Below, piece after piece: positions 42,138 through 55,364 of a stretch of DNA of 64,000 nucleotides (position 1 is the stretch's first letter; each line of letters begins with the position of its first letter). The DNA comes from Brevibacterium moorei (GTDB lineage Bacteria; Actinomycetota; Actinomycetes; Actinomycetales; Brevibacteriaceae). Below the pieces are notes generated by a model. It was not told the origin of the DNA, did not search any database, and was given only the letters and a program-made list of their open reading frames with translations. The translations under genes and the position numbers were made by a program. The stretch lies in contig NZ_JANIJX010000001.1 of the NCBI RefSeq assembly GCF_024580735.1, positions 1-64,000 on the forward strand. The letters run 5' to 3'.

Positions 42138-44219
42138 ATGAGCGCTCTTGATTGGTCCGCACTGGACCGGCAGGCAGTCGACACCGCACGTCTACTGGCC
42201 GCAGACGCCGTCCAGAAGGCGGGCAATGGCCACCCGGGCACGGCGATGAGCCTGGCGCCCGTCGCCTATTACCTCTACCAGAAGGCCATGAACGTCGACC
42301 CCGCCGATCCGAACTGGATCGGCCGCGACCGTTTCGTGCTCTCGGCAGGACACTCGTCGCTGACCCAGTACGTGCAGCTCTACCTGGCGGGTTTCGGCGT
42401 TGAGCTCGACGATCTCAAGGCCCTGCGCACCTGGGGCTCTCTGACCCCTGGCCACCCGGAGGTCGGGCACACCCCCGGCGTTGAGATCACCACCGGGCCG
42501 TTGGGCTCCGGCATCGCCTCGGCCGTGGGCATGGCGATGGCGGCCCGCCGCGAACGCGGTCTGTTCGACCCCGCCGCACCGGCCGGCCAGTCCCCCTTCG
42601 ACCACGATATCTACGTGCTCGCCGGTGATGGCTGCCTACAGGAGGGCGTTTCCGGTGAGGCCTCGAGCCTCGCCGGCACCCAGCGTCTGGGCAACCTCAT
42701 CCTGATCTGGGACGACAACCGGATCTCGATCGAGGACGATACCTCGATCGCCTTCACCGAGGACGTGGAGGCCCGCTACGCGGCCTACGGCTGGCACGTC
42801 CAGCATGTCGACTTCGTGAACAACGGCCACTACTCCGAGGACATCGAGGCCTTCGACGCGGCCATCCGGGCCGCCCGCGCCGACGACCGTCCCTCCTTCA
42901 TCCGGCTCTCGACGATTATCGCGTGGCCGGCGCCCACGAAGCAGAACTCCGGGGCCGCCCACGGTGCGGCGCTGGGTGACGAGGAGATCCGTGCGACGAA
43001 GGAGATTCTGGGCTTCGACCCGGAGCAGACCTTCGAGGTCGCCCCCGCAGTGCTCGAACACTCCCGGCAGGTCCTCGACCGCGGGGCCGCGGCCCACGCC
43101 GCTTGGAACGAGCGCTTCGACGCATGGCGCGAGGAGAACCCGGACCGCGCGGAGCTCTTCGACCGCCTGCTGGCGGGACGCCTGCCCGCGGGGATCGACG
43201 GGGCGCTTCCCGTGTTCGACTCCGCAGACAAGCCGATGGCGACCCGCGCCGCGTCGGGCAAGGTCCTCAACGCGCTGGCACCGCTGATGCCGGAGTTGTG
43301 GGGCGGTTCGGCCGACCTGGCCGGTTCGAACAACACCTTCATCAACGGTGAGGCGTCCTTCCTGCCCGAGGACCGCGGTTCCAAGGCGTTCCCCGGCAAT
43401 GTCTACGGTCGCAATCTGCACTTCGGCGTGCGCGAATTCGCCGCCGGCCTGATCTGCAACGGCATCGCCCTGCACGGACCGACCCGGCCCTACAACGCGA
43501 CTTTCCTGGTGTTCTCGGACTACCAGCGCGCAGCCGTGCGCTTGGCCGCGCTCCAGCAGGTGCCCAATGTGTTCGTCTGGACCCATGACTCGATCGGGGT
43601 GGGCGAGGATGGGCCCACCCACCAGCCGATCGAGCACCTGAGCTCGCTGCGTGCGATTCCGAACGTCGACGTGGTCCGTCCCGCCGACGCCAACGAAACC
43701 GCCGTCGCCTGGCGCACGGTGCTCGATCGCACGGATGGCCCGACCGGGATGGTCCTCTCGCGCCAGGCCCTGCCGATCCTCGACCGCGCCACCCTGGCAC
43801 CGGCCGAATTGACCTCCAAGGGCGCCTATATCCTCAAGGACACCGACGGTACCCCCGACGTCATCCTGCTGGCCTCCGGCTCGGAGGTGGAGATCGCCCT
43901 GACCGCAGCGGAGACGCTGACCGGCAGCGGGGTCGCCGCCCGCGTCGTCTCCGTGCCGTGCATGGAGTGGTTCGACCGGCAGGACGCCGACTACCGCGCT
44001 TCGGTGCTGCCGTCCGCGGTCCGCGCCAGGGTCAGCATCGAGGCCGGCGGTGCCATGAGCTGGTACCGCTACCTGGGCACCGAGGGCCGGGCCGTGTCGC
44101 TCGAACACTTCGGAGCATCGGCCGATGCCAAGACGCTCTACCGCGAGTTCGGGCTGACGGCCCAGGCCGTTGTGGCCGCAGCGGAGGAATCCATGGCCGC
44201 AGTCAAGGAGCTGGTATGA
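42138..44219 (+). CDS. tkt: transketolase
   Basis: A thiamine-diphosphate enzyme of the non-oxidative pentose phosphate pathway (693 residues). It has the N-terminal [34 protein letters not shown], the ThDP motif GDGCLQEG...WDDN, a Pyr domain with FGVREFAAG, and [16 protein letters not shown]. Its stop overlaps the tal start (ATGA). Confidence 0.97.
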   Translation: MSALDWSALDRQAVDTARLLAADAVQKAGNGHPGTAMSLAPVAYYLYQKAMNVDPADPNWIGRDRFVLSAGHSSLTQYVQLYLAGFGVELDDLKALRTWGSLTPGHPEVGHTPGVEITTGPLGSGIASAVGMAMAARRERGLFDPAAPAGQSPFDHDIYVLAGDGCLQEGVSGEASSLAGTQRLGNLILIWDDNRISIEDDTSIAFTEDVEARYAAYGWHVQHVDFVNNGHYSEDIEAFDAAIRAARADDRPSFIRLSTIIAWPAPTKQNSGAAHGAALGDEEIRATKEILGFDPEQTFEVAPAVLEHSRQVLDRGAAAHAAWNERFDAWREENPDRAELFDRLLAGRLPAGIDGALPVFDSADKPMATRAASGKVLNALAPLMPELWGGSADLAGSNNTFINGEASFLPEDRGSKAFPGNVYGRNLHFGVREFAAGLICNGIALHGPTRPYNATFLVFSDYQRAAVRLAALQQVPNVFVWTHDSIGVGEDGPTHQPIEHLSSLRAIPNVDVVRPADANETAVAWRTVLDRTDGPTGMVLSRQALPILDRATLAPAELTSKGAYILKDTDGTPDVILLASGSEVEIALTAAETLTGSGVAARVVSVPCMEWFDRQDADYRASVLPSAVRARVSIEAGGAMSWYRYLGTEGRAVSLEHFGASADAKTLYREFGLTAQAVVAAAEESMAAVKELV

Positions 44220-45313
44220 GCGCACTGCAGGAACTGTCCACCGCCGGGGTCTCCATCTGGCTCGACGACCTCTCGCGCAGCCGTCTCTCCAGCGGGGAGC
44301 TGGCCCGGGCCGTGGACGAACAGTCGATTGTCGGGGTGACGACGAATCCCACCATCTTCGCAGGTGCTCTGGCGGATTCGGACGCCTACGCCGAACAGGT
44401 GGGCCGGCTGGCCGCCTCAGACGCTTCCCTCGAGGATGCGATCGATGCGCTCACGTGCGCCGACGTCGCAGCAGCCTGTGATGTGCTGCGGCCTGTCTAC
44501 GATGCCACAGCCGGCCAGGACGGCCGTGTGTCGATCGAGGTCCCGCCCGGCCTGGCCCGGGACACCGAGGGCACCATCGCCTACGCCAAGAAGCTGTGGA
44601 AGATCATCGACCGGCCCAATGCGATGATCAAGATCCCCGCGACGCAGGAGGGCCTGACGGCCATCACCCAGGTCGTCGCGGCGGGCATCAGCGTCAATGT
44701 CACGCTGATCTTCGCACTCGGCCGCTACCGGCGCGTCGTCGAGGCCTACATCAATGGTCTGGAACGGGCCAAAGAGGCCGGTTTCGACATTTCGCAGATC
44801 CATTCCGTCGCCTCGATCTTCGTATCCCGCGTGGATACGGAGGTCGACGGCCGGCTGGAGGCCATCGGCACGCCCGAGGCACTCGAACTGCGGGGCCGGG
44901 CCGGCCTGGCCAACTGCCGGCTGGCCCACCGCATCGCCGTCGAGCAGTTCTCCTCCGAGCGGTTCCACGTCCTGGCCGCCGCCGGTGCGAACCAGCAGCG
45001 GCCCCTGTGGGCATCGACAGGGGTGAAGAACCCCGCCTATCCCGACACCATGTACGTCAGTGAGCTCGTCGCCGCCGGAACGGTGAATACGATGCCGGAG
45101 AAGACTCTGCTGGCCTTCGCGGATCACGGCGAGGTCCACGGCGACACGGTCTCTGGCGGATACGCCCAGGCCGATGCGGACCTCGATGCCCTGGCCGGAG
45201 TCGGTGTCGACTATGCGGAGGTGATGGACAAACTCGAGGCCGAGGGTCTGGAGAAGTTCGACGCGAGCTGGGACGAACTCGTCGCAGGTGTCTCGCAGCA
45301 GCTGGGACGTTGA
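44216..45313 (+). CDS. tal: transaldolase
   Basis: It transfers the dihydroxyacetone unit between sugar phosphates (365 residues, the longer actinobacterial type). [12 protein letters not shown] and [13 protein letters not shown] near the N-terminus, the Schiff-base lysine in [25 protein letters not shown], and [12 protein letters not shown] are all present. It is coupled to tkt by a 4-nt overlap and followed by pgi after 49 nt. Confidence 0.96.
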   Translation: MSALQELSTAGVSIWLDDLSRSRLSSGELARAVDEQSIVGVTTNPTIFAGALADSDAYAEQVGRLAASDASLEDAIDALTCADVAAACDVLRPVYDATAGQDGRVSIEVPPGLARDTEGTIAYAKKLWKIIDRPNAMIKIPATQEGLTAITQVVAAGISVNVTLIFALGRYRRVVEAYINGLERAKEAGFDISQIHSVASIFVSRVDTEVDGRLEAIGTPEALELRGRAGLANCRLAHRIAVEQFSSERFHVLAAAGANQQRPLWASTGVKNPAYPDTMYVSELVAAGTVNTMPEKTLLAFADHGEVHGDTVSGGYAQADADLDALAGVGVDYAEVMDKLEAEGLEKFDASWDELVAGVSQQLGR

Positions 45314-45362
45314 ACCGACCGGCGCACGATTCCGCTACGACACGTCCATGAAAGGTGAGACC

Positions 45363-46943
45363 ATGGTCATCCATGCAGCACAGGGCTATACCTTCTCCCA
45401 GCCGGAGCACGACGCGGTCGGACCGCATCTGCGGCGGCTCATCGCGGCGCACGCGGCTTCGCGCCTGAGAGCACAGGACGCCGGCCTGTGGGGTCCGGAC
45501 GCCAGCGCCGAGGCCGCGCAGCGCCTGGGCTGGGTCGACCTGGCCGTCCGGGCCCAGTCCGTGGTGGCCAGGGCCCGGACGGTCCGTGCGGAACTGCACG
45601 AGTCCGGGGTCCAGCGCATCGTGTTGTGCGGAATGGGCGGTTCCTCCCTGGCCCCGGAGCTCATCTGCGCCACAGCGGGAGTGGAGTTGACAGTGCTCGA
45701 CTCCACCGCTCCCGACCAGGTCCTCACCGCACTCGGCGACCGGGTCGCATCGACTGCGTACGTCATCGCATCGAAGTCCGGCGGAACCGTGGAGACCGAC
45801 ACCCACCGGCGCATCGCGGTGTCCCTGTTGGAGGCGGCGGGGGTCGACCCTGCCGGCCGCATCATCGCGATCACCGATCCGGACTCGCCACTGCACCGGT
45901 TGGCCCTCGACCAGGGCTACCGGGTGTTCCTGGCCGATCCGCGGGTCGGTGGTCGGTTCTCGGCTCTCAGTGCCTTCGGCCTGGTGCCGAGTGTCCTGGC
46001 CGGCGCCGAGGTGCGCGGGTTGCTCGCAGCGGCGAACGATGTGGCAGCGCAGCTGGGCGAGGACTCGGTGGAGAACCCCGCACTGTGGATCGCCGCGACC
46101 CTGGCCGCCTCCCATGCGGCGGGCGCTGAGAAGCTACTCGTCCTCGACGATCCGGGAACTCCCGGTTTCGGCGCCTGGCTCGAGCAACTCATCGCGGAGT
46201 CCACCGGAAAACTCGGCCGCGGCGTGCTACCGCTGTCGACGACCGCAGAACAGGCGGTCAGACTGCGTACAGCGGGGCCGGACTTCGCCACGCCCTATGC
46301 CGTGTACGATGCCGCCACGGAGGGCTCCACCCCGCGCAGCGCCCTCTACGCCATCGCCGGGTCCGGGGAGCTGGGAGCCCAGTTCCTCATCTGGGAGTAC
46401 GCCACAGCCCTTCTGGGAATCTGTTTGGACCTCGACCCCTTCGATCAGCCGGATGTCGAATCGGCCAAGGCCGCCACCCGTGCGCTGCTGGGCGAGGGCG
46501 TGGCGGCGCTGCCCACTCCCCCATCCGCCACACGGGAGTCGCTCGCGGCCTTCACCGCGGAACTCGGTGCCCATGACTATGTGGCCATCCAGGCCTTCGT
46601 CGATCGGTTGGCCGACCCCGCCGGCTTCGAGGAGTTGCGGACCCGGCTGGAGCGCGCCACCGGGGTCCCCGTGACTCTGGGGTTCGGTCCCCGCTACCTG
46701 CACTCGACCGGCCAGTACCACAAGGGCGGTCACCCCAACGGGCACTTCCTGTCCATCACTGCCGGTTCCACAGCAGATCTGGCGGTGCCGGGACGGGATT
46801 TCACCCTGTCCCAGTTGATCGCCGCGCAGGCCGCCGGCGATGCCCAGGTGTTGCAAGGTCTGGGCCGGTCCGTGCTGCGGATCCACTTGACCGAATTGTC
46901 CACCGGGCTGGCAGAGCTGGTCGACCTGGTGGGGGCTCTGTAG
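45363..46943 (+). CDS. pgi: glucose-6-phosphate isomerase
   Basis: It interconverts glucose-6-phosphate and fructose-6-phosphate (526 residues). This is the divergent form related to the isomerase half of transaldolase/phosphoglucose-isomerase fusions: CGMGGSSLAPELI, ASKSGGTVETD, DPGTPGFGAWL, and STGQYHKGGHPNG. ATG 45363 is preferred to ATG 45348 because AAAGGTGAG precedes it. In many actinomycetes zwf, opcA and pgl lie between tal and the next block, and here pgi takes that place. Confidence 0.92.
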   Translation: MVIHAAQGYTFSQPEHDAVGPHLRRLIAAHAASRLRAQDAGLWGPDASAEAAQRLGWVDLAVRAQSVVARARTVRAELHESGVQRIVLCGMGGSSLAPELICATAGVELTVLDSTAPDQVLTALGDRVASTAYVIASKSGGTVETDTHRRIAVSLLEAAGVDPAGRIIAITDPDSPLHRLALDQGYRVFLADPRVGGRFSALSAFGLVPSVLAGAEVRGLLAAANDVAAQLGEDSVENPALWIAATLAASHAAGAEKLLVLDDPGTPGFGAWLEQLIAESTGKLGRGVLPLSTTAEQAVRLRTAGPDFATPYAVYDAATEGSTPRSALYAIAGSGELGAQFLIWEYATALLGICLDLDPFDQPDVESAKAATRALLGEGVAALPTPPSATRESLAAFTAELGAHDYVAIQAFVDRLADPAGFEELRTRLERATGVPVTLGFGPRYLHSTGQYHKGGHPNGHFLSITAGSTADLAVPGRDFTLSQLIAAQAAGDAQVLQGLGRSVLRIHLTELSTGLAELVDLVGAL

Positions 46944-46995
46944 AACCCGGCCACGGGACCTGCGCCGACCGCCTGGCCGCGGTCGGCAGACAAAA

Positions 46996-47033
46996 GCGGG
47001 GCCGGACCTCTCCTCGGAGAGGTCCGGCCCCGC
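46996..47033. terminator. bidirectional intrinsic terminator
   Basis: GCGGGGCCGGACCTCT, a 6-nt loop and the complementary arm, with AAAA before and TTT after, lies between the convergent pgi and secG genes. Confidence 0.8.
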
Positions 47034-47049
47034 TTTCGCTCTGATCGGC

Positions 47050-47295
47050 TCAGTTGCCGAAGCGCATGATCAGGCCCAGCAGCACGATCGCCGCGACCCA
47101 TACGATGGCGACGAAGGTCGTAATGCGGTTCAGATTGCGTTCGGCCACGCCGGACGAACCCAGATTCGAGCTCATACCGCCGCCGAACATGTCGGACATG
47201 CCGCCGCCACGGCCCTTGTGCAGGAGCACGAAGAGTCCCAGCAGCAGACTGGTGAGCACGAGGATGCACGTGAGGACGATGCTTAGAATTTCCAC
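47050..47295 (-). CDS. secG: preprotein translocase subunit SecG
   Basis: A small membrane partner of SecYE (81 residues). Two hydrophobic helices flank the conserved cytoplasmic loop with KGRGGGMSDMFGGG. It is placed directly after tpiA as in many Gram-positive genomes, probably as the last gene of the minus-strand operon. Confidence 0.95.
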   Translation of the reverse strand: MEILSIVLTCILVLTSLLLGLFVLLHKGRGGGMSDMFGGGMSSNLGSSGVAERNLNRITTFVAIVWVAAIVLLGLIMRFGN

Positions 47296-47338
47296 GCAGA
47301 CAAGCCTAACATTTCGATGTCGGATTGGTGTAATACGA

Positions 47339-48139
47339 TCAGCCGCGCTGGGCTGCCACGGCCAGGGCGCTGAAGTCCGCGGCGCTCAGGCTTGCCCCGC
47401 CCACCAGGGCGCCGTCGACATCGGCCGAGGCCATGATTGCTGCGACGTTCTCGGCCTTGACCGAACCACCGTAGAGGATCCTGACGCCGGCGGCGAAGGA
47501 GGGATCATAGAGTTCCTCCAGCCTGCCCCTGATCGCGGTGGCCATGGTGGCGGCGTCCTCGGCGGTGGCAGTGCGTCCTGTGCCAATCGCCCAGACCGGT
47601 TCATAGGCGACGACGAGTCCTGCAAGAGCCTCTGCTGTGAGCCCCTCGAGAGCGGCACTGAGCTGGGCCAGGGTATGAGCCTCGTGTTCGCCGGCCTCCC
47701 TGACCTCCAGAGGTTCTCCCACGCACAGGATGGGCAGCAACTCGTGGCGCAGACAAGCAGCCACCTTCTCCTGCACGACGGAGTCCGTCTCCTGGTGGTA
47801 GGCCCTGCGTTCACTGTGCCCGACGATCGCATAGCGGCAGCCGAGCCGTTTGAGGAACCGGCCCGACACCTCTCCGGTGAAGGCACCGGAATCGTGCACC
47901 GACAGGTCCTGCGCGCCATAGCTCAAAGACAGCTTGTCGCCTGCGATGAGGGTCTGGACCGACCGGATGTCGGTGAACGGTGGGAGCACCGCGATTTCGC
48001 CGGCCTCGTAGTCGAATTTCGCATCGTCGAGCGCCCAGGCCAGTTTCTGCACGGTGGCGATGGCCTCGAAGTGGTCCAGGTTGAGCTTCCAGTTGCCCGC
48101 CAGCAGCGGTAGGCGCTCGGGCTTGGTCTTCTTGGCCAT
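47339..48139 (-). CDS. tpiA: triosephosphate isomerase
   Basis: A glycolytic TIM barrel (266 residues). N and K of LLAGNWKLN, the catalytic His in VGHSERR, the catalytic Glu in [13 protein letters not shown], and the phosphate loop [11 protein letters not shown] are all present. The ATG shares a base with the pgk stop (TGATG), so the two are coupled. Confidence 0.97.
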   Translation of the reverse strand: MAKKTKPERLPLLAGNWKLNLDHFEAIATVQKLAWALDDAKFDYEAGEIAVLPPFTDIRSVQTLIAGDKLSLSYGAQDLSVHDSGAFTGEVSGRFLKRLGCRYAIVGHSERRAYHQETDSVVQEKVAACLRHELLPILCVGEPLEVREAGEHEAHTLAQLSAALEGLTAEALAGLVVAYEPVWAIGTGRTATAEDAATMATAIRGRLEELYDPSFAAGVRILYGGSVKAENVAAIMASADVDGALVGGASLSAADFSALAVAAQRG

Positions 48140-49359
48140 CAGTCGAGCACCTCCAGCCCCGGCAGAGTCTTGCCCTCGAGGAATTCGAGGCTGGCTCCCC
48201 CACCCGTGGAGATGTGGCCGAAGTCGGCCTCTGTGTAGCCCAGGGAGCGCACGGCTGCAGCGGAGTCGCCGCCGCCGACGACGGTCAGCCGGCCGGTCTC
48301 CGGTCCCCCATTGGCATTGCTCAGCGCCTTTGCCACCGCACTGGTGCCGGCGGCGAAGGCGGGGAATTCGAAGACGCCCATGGGACCGTTCCAGAACACC
48401 GTCTGTGCCTCGGCGACCAGCTGGGCGTAGTGGGCGGCCGTCTCCGGTCCGATGTCCAGGCCCATCGCCTTGGCACCGGCGGGGGTGGACTCGAGCGCGT
48501 CGATGCCGGCAACCGCATGCGCGGCATCAGCGGCGAAGGACTCCGCCATGACGATATCGGTGGGCAGCACCAGGTCGACGCCCACCTCCTGTGCCTTGTC
48601 CAGATAGCCGCGGACCCGCTCGAGTTGATCGGCTTCGAGCAGGCTGGCGCCCACCGCATAGCCCTGCGCGGCGAGGAAGGTGAAGAGCATGCCGCCGCCG
48701 ATCACCAGGGTGTCGGCCCGTTCGAGCAGGGAGTCGATGACGCCCAGCTTGTCCGATACCTTGGAACCGCCCAGCACCACCACATAGGGTCGTGCCGGGT
48801 CGTGGAGCAGCCGGCTGCACACCTCGACCTCCGCGGCCACCAGTCCCCCGGCGTAGTGCGGCAGCAGGGTGGCGATGTCGTAGACGCTCGCCTGCTTGCG
48901 GTGGACCACGCCGAAGCCGTCGGAGACATAGGCCTCTGCCAGCTCCGCCAGCTGGCCGGCGAACTCGCGCCTGACGGCCTCGTCCTTGCTCGTCTCACCG
49001 GGGTTGAACCGCAGGTTCTCCAGCAGCAGGATCTCCCCGTCGCCCAGTTCGGCGGCCATCCGCCGGGCCTGCGGGCCCACGGTGTCGCCGGCGAAGGCGA
49101 CCGGCCGGCCAACGGCCTCGGCCAGTGCAGGGGCGACGGGAGCCAGAGAGTACTGCGGGTCGACGGCGCCCTTGGGCCGGCCCAGATGGGCCATCACGAT
49201 CACCTTCGCCCCGGCCTCGGCCAGGGACCTCAGAGTGGGAGCCGAGGCGATGATGCGTCCGGGGTCGGTGATCGCGCCGTCTCGCATGGGGACGTTGAGA
49301 TCACTGCGCACGATGACACGGCGCCCCGCGAACTGGGCGGGGTCGGTCAGTTTCTGCAA
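48139..49359 (-). CDS. pgk: phosphoglycerate kinase
   Basis: A glycolytic kinase (406 residues). It has [12 protein letters not shown] at the N-terminus, [39 protein letters not shown] and a C-terminal [11 protein letters not shown]. The start is a TTG at 49359. It has AGGAAAGG upstream and gives the standard N-terminal length. No ATG or GTG is suitably placed. Confidence 0.93.
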   Translation of the reverse strand: MQKLTDPAQFAGRRVIVRSDLNVPMRDGAITDPGRIIASAPTLRSLAEAGAKVIVMAHLGRPKGAVDPQYSLAPVAPALAEAVGRPVAFAGDTVGPQARRMAAELGDGEILLLENLRFNPGETSKDEAVRREFAGQLAELAEAYVSDGFGVVHRKQASVYDIATLLPHYAGGLVAAEVEVCSRLLHDPARPYVVVLGGSKVSDKLGVIDSLLERADTLVIGGGMLFTFLAAQGYAVGASLLEADQLERVRGYLDKAQEVGVDLVLPTDIVMAESFAADAAHAVAGIDALESTPAGAKAMGLDIGPETAAHYAQLVAEAQTVFWNGPMGVFEFPAFAAGTSAVAKALSNANGGPETGRLTVVGGGDSAAAVRSLGYTEADFGHISTGGGASLEFLEGKTLPGLEVLD

Positions 49360-49382
49360 TGGAGGGCCTTTCCTAGGGGATA

Positions 49383-51503
<2,121 letters not shown>

Positions 51504-52517
51504 CTACCACTGTTCGACCACCGCGATGCCGGCATCGCCGAGCACGTCACGGTAGCAGGCCGCCAGCTTCAGGCTGTCGTGCACGCCGGAGTGGGTGGCC
51601 CGCACGGGGCGCCGCCACAGCTGCGCGGAGAAAAGAGACCCTGCCAGGCCCGCCAGGCGGGGTTCGGTCGCCGCTGCGCGATCGTCGACGATGATCGAGT
51701 CGAAGCGCAGACGGGGTGCGTGCTCGTGCAGGCTGTGCAGATGGTCTCCCAGGCTCATCCCGGCGGTCTCCGCCTTGGCGCCCGGCAGGTTCAACGTCAA
51801 CAGTTTGAGTGCCTGCGAGGAGTAGATCGCCTCAGCGAGTTCGGGCACCAGCAGATGCGGCATCACCGAGGTATACCAGGAGCCCGGTCCCAGGTTGATC
51901 ACATCGGCGCCGGCTATCGCCTCGAGCGTTTCGATGCGCGCCGGTGGATCCTGCGGCAGCAGTCTGACCTGGCCGACATCGCCACGGGTGGCGGCGAGTT
52001 CCGCCTGCCCCCGCACCACCGTGGTGGAGCCTGCCTCGCTGACGTCTGCCTCGATGGTCAGCGGCACCGAGGACATGGGCAGTACTCGACCATGGGCCCG
52101 CAGCAGCCGGGCCATCCAGTCCAGGCCCTCGACGTGGTCGCCGAACTTCTGCCAGAGGGCGGCTATGAGCAGATTGCCCACGGCGTGGTCGTTCAGCGGC
52201 CCGGCGGAGGAGAACCTGAACTGGATGATGTCGCGCCAGGTCCGTCCCCACTCCCCGTCATCGCACAGAGCGGCCAGCGCCATCCGCAGATCGCCCGGTG
52301 GCAGGCCCCCGAACTCCTCGCGCAGACGACCAGAGGATCCCCCATCGTCGGCAACTGTGACGATGGCGGTGAGATTGTCCGTCAGCAGGCGGAATGCGCG
52401 CAGGGAGGCGTAGAGGCCGTGGCCGCCGCCGAACGAGGCGATGCTCACACCCTGTCCGCCGGAGCCACGGCGCAGATACATGGGAAGTTCCTCGGTGGGA
52501 ATATCGGCCATCGTCAC
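51504..52517 (-). CDS. yvcK: YvcK/GlmR-type gluconeogenesis factor
   Basis: A CofD-like UDP-sugar-binding protein (337 residues) involved in wall precursor supply and growth on gluconeogenic sources in Bacillus. Motifs: [54 protein letters not shown] and [16 protein letters not shown]. The start overlaps the rapZ stop (ATGA). Confidence 0.93.
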   Translation of the reverse strand: MTMADIPTEELPMYLRRGSGGQGVSIASFGGGHGLYASLRAFRLLTDNLTAIVTVADDGGSSGRLREEFGGLPPGDLRMALAALCDDGEWGRTWRDIIQFRFSSAGPLNDHAVGNLLIAALWQKFGDHVEGLDWMARLLRAHGRVLPMSSVPLTIEADVSEAGSTTVVRGQAELAATRGDVGQVRLLPQDPPARIETLEAIAGADVINLGPGSWYTSVMPHLLVPELAEAIYSSQALKLLTLNLPGAKAETAGMSLGDHLHSLHEHAPRLRFDSIIVDDRAAATEPRLAGLAGSLFSAQLWRRPVRATHSGVHDSLKLAACYRDVLGDAGIAVVEQW

Positions 52518-53413
52518 TCCCTCCCCAGATCACGGTGTTTGAGGAAGACCGCAGCCTGTGTGCGAGTCGCGAGCTCATCGCACAGGGCCCTGGCGATCGC
52601 CACAGAGCGGTGTTTGCCCCCGGTGCAGCCGATCGCGACGGTGGCATATCCCCGCTGTTCGCGCAGATAGCCGGCGATCACGGTCTCGAGTACCCCGGCG
52701 TAGCCGCGGACGAATTCCCCGGCTCCGGTCTGCGCGAGCACGAAGTCGGAGACCTCCGGATCCTGCCCCGTGTGTTCGCGCAGCGCCGGAATCCAGTAGG
52801 GATTGGGCAGGAAGCGCACATCCGCCACGTGGTCCGCGTCCTTGGGCAGTCCGTACTTGAAGCCGAAGCTCATAACGGTCAGACGCAGCGCGGGCTGTTC
52901 CGGATCGCCGAACCGGCTGCGGATCTCGGCGGTCAGCTGATGGACGTTGAGATCCGTGGTGTCGATCCGGTAGTCGGCCCCGTCTGCCACGGTGGCCAGC
53001 TGAGCGCGTTCGGCCTCGATGCCATCGGACAGGGTCTCCTCGCCCTGCAGGGGGTGGGGGCGGCGGACGGATTCGAACCGGCGGACCAGCGTCTCATCGC
53101 TGGCGTCGAGGAACAGCACCTCGACGTGGAGGCCACGGGCACGGTAGTCGGCCAGCACCTCGTCGAGCCGCTGGAAGTTCGTCCGGCCACGCACATCGGT
53201 GACCACGGCGACCCGCGGCAGCCTGGCATCGGCCCGGGCGACGAGTTCGATCAGCGGGGCGATCAGCTGCGGTGGCAGGTTGTCGACCACATACCAGTTC
53301 TGATCCTCGAGGGCCTTGGCCGCAGTGGACCGACCCGCCCCGGACATACCGGTGACGATGAGGACCCGGCTGGCGCCGGGTTCGGCCGTCTGCTGGCTGG
53401 GCTCACTGTTCAT
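52514..53413 (-). CDS. rapZ: RNase adapter/nucleotide-binding protein RapZ
   Basis: A P-loop protein (299 residues). Walker A is GMSGAGRST near residues 22-30, with YVVDNLPPQL, the C-terminal FGFKYGLPKDADHV and CTGGKHRSVAIA. It adapts RNase E to a small RNA in E. coli. In Gram-positive bacteria its role with YvcK and WhiA is less clear. It overlaps uvrC by 11 nt. Confidence 0.93.
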   Translation of the reverse strand: MNSEPSQQTAEPGASRVLIVTGMSGAGRSTAAKALEDQNWYVVDNLPPQLIAPLIELVARADARLPRVAVVTDVRGRTNFQRLDEVLADYRARGLHVEVLFLDASDETLVRRFESVRRPHPLQGEETLSDGIEAERAQLATVADGADYRIDTTDLNVHQLTAEIRSRFGDPEQPALRLTVMSFGFKYGLPKDADHVADVRFLPNPYWIPALREHTGQDPEVSDFVLAQTGAGEFVRGYAGVLETVIAGYLREQRGYATVAIGCTGGKHRSVAIARALCDELATRTQAAVFLKHRDLGRE

Positions 53414-55364
53414 CGTCGGCTCCTGGGTTCGGGTGGTTCTGTGGCGTCGGTTCCGGTGGGGCCCCGTCGTTGCCTACGGTAGCCGAACCGGGGTCCGGAC
53501 TGTCTGAGTCTTCTCCCAGGACGGTCTGGATGCGCTGTGCCAGGGCCGGACCGACGCCCTTGACCTCGGTGAGTTCGTCCACCGTGGCCGTACGCATCCG
53601 CTTGACGGACCCGAAGTGGGTCAGCAGAGCCTTGCGCTTGGCCGACCCCAGGCCGTCCACTCCGTCGAGCACGGAGGTGCGCATCGCCTGGCCCCGGCGC
53701 TGGCGGTGGTAGGTGATGGCGAACCGGTGGGCCTCGTCGCGCACACGCTGGAGCATGAAGAGGCCCTCGGAGTTCCGCGGCAGGATGACCGGGAACTCGT
53801 CCCACGGCACCCAGACCTCCTCCAGGCGCTTGGCCAGGCCGACCACGGAGATGTCGGTGATGCCGAGGTCGGACAGAGCCGCCTCGGCGGCGTGGACCTG
53901 GGGCAGAGCGCCGTCGACGACCAGCAGTGAGGGCCGATAGCCGAAACGCTGGTCGGGGGTATCGTCATTGAGGCTCTCGAGGTAGCGGGAGAAACGACGC
54001 GAGACCACATCGTACATCGAGGAGGTGTCGTCGCGGGCCGCCTCACCTGTCACCGAGAACCGCCGGTAGTCCTTCTTCTTGGGCAGGCCGTCTTCGAAGA
54101 CGATGAGTGAGCCGACCACGTTCTGGCCCATCATGTGCGAGTTGTCGATGCACTCGATGCGCAGCGGGGGCTCCGGGAGGTCGAGGGCCGTCTGGATCTC
54201 GGTCAGTGCCTGGGACCTGGTCGTCAGATCCGAGGCCCTGCGGCGCTTGTGCAGGTCGAGGGCCTCTCGGGCGTTCTTGAGCACCGTCTGCAACACGGCG
54301 AGCTTCTCCCCGCGCTGGGGCACCCGGATGGTCACCGCCGCCCCGCGCAGCCCGCTCAGCCAGGCCTGCAACGCGTCCTGATCGGTCGGCAGGGTGTCGA
54401 CCAGGATCTCCTTGGGGACGGCCTCGGGGTCGACTCCGGTGTAGGCCTGGCGCAGATAGTCCGCGGTGAGTTCGGCGGGACCCAGTTCGTCGAGGCGCTC
54501 GATGATCCAGCCGCGCTGTCCCCTGATCCGCCCGGAGCGCACGTGGAAGACTTGGACACTGGCCTCGAGTTCCTCTGCGACCAGGCCGAAGACGTCGACG
54601 TCGGCACTGACCCGCAGGACCACCGCCGACTTGTCGATGACCTTCTTCAATGCGGTGATCTCATCGCGCAGTTTGGCCGCGCGTTCGAACTCGAGGGCCG
54701 CAGAGGCCTCCCGCATCTCCTTCTCACGGGTGGAGATGAATCGGCCGGTGTGGCCATTCATGAAGTCGACGATGTTCTGGGCCAGGACCCGGTGTTCCTC
54801 CGGACCGATCCGGCCGATGCACGGCGCGCTGCAGCGGTCGATGTAGCCCAGCAGGCAGGGCCGCCCGGATCGTTCGGCACGGTCGAACACCCCCTTGGCA
54901 CAGCTGCGCATGGGGAACGCCTTGAGCAGCTGGTCGAGGGTCTCGCGGATCGCCCAGACCGCGGTGAAGGGCCCGAAGTACTTGACCCCCGGCTTGCGTT
55001 TGCCGCGGGTGACGAAGACCCGGGGGTAGGTGTCCTTCATCGTGATGGCCAGATACGGGTAGGACTTGTCGTCGCGGAACATGACGTTGAACCGCGGATT
55101 GAACTCGTTGATCCACGTCCACTCGAGCTGGAGCGCCTCGACCTCGTTGTTGACCACCGTCCATTCGAGGCTGGCGGCGGTATGCACCATGGTGAAGGTG
55201 CGCGGGTGTAGCTCCGCGGGGTTGGCGAAGTACGAATTGAGCCTGTTGCGCAGGTTCTTCGCCTTGCCGACGTAGATCACCCGCCGGTTCTCATCGCGGA
55301 ACTTGTACACCCCGGCCGAGGTCGGGATCTCCCCTGTGGCCGGGCGGTACAGACTAGGATCCAC
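53403..55364 (-). CDS. uvrC: excinuclease ABC subunit C
   Basis: A dual-incision nuclease of nucleotide excision repair (653 residues). The N-terminal GIY-YIG domain ([20 protein letters not shown]), a UvrBC-contacting UVR motif ([22 protein letters not shown]), the RNase H-like endonuclease domain ([20 protein letters not shown]), and C-terminal helix-hairpin-helix motifs ([16 protein letters not shown]) are complete. It overlaps uvrA upstream and rapZ downstream by 11 nt each. Confidence 0.96.
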   Translation of the reverse strand: MDPSLYRPATGEIPTSAGVYKFRDENRRVIYVGKAKNLRNRLNSYFANPAELHPRTFTMVHTAASLEWTVVNNEVEALQLEWTWINEFNPRFNVMFRDDKSYPYLAITMKDTYPRVFVTRGKRKPGVKYFGPFTAVWAIRETLDQLLKAFPMRSCAKGVFDRAERSGRPCLLGYIDRCSAPCIGRIGPEEHRVLAQNIVDFMNGHTGRFISTREKEMREASAALEFERAAKLRDEITALKKVIDKSAVVLRVSADVDVFGLVAEELEASVQVFHVRSGRIRGQRGWIIERLDELGPAELTADYLRQAYTGVDPEAVPKEILVDTLPTDQDALQAWLSGLRGAAVTIRVPQRGEKLAVLQTVLKNAREALDLHKRRRASDLTTRSQALTEIQTALDLPEPPLRIECIDNSHMMGQNVVGSLIVFEDGLPKKKDYRRFSVTGEAARDDTSSMYDVVSRRFSRYLESLNDDTPDQRFGYRPSLLVVDGALPQVHAAEAALSDLGITDISVVGLAKRLEEVWVPWDEFPVILPRNSEGLFMLQRVRDEAHRFAITYHRQRRGQAMRTSVLDGVDGLGSAKRKALLTHFGSVKRMRTATVDELTEVKGVGPALAQRIQTVLGEDSDSPDPGSATVGNDGAPPEPTPQNHPNPGADDEQ

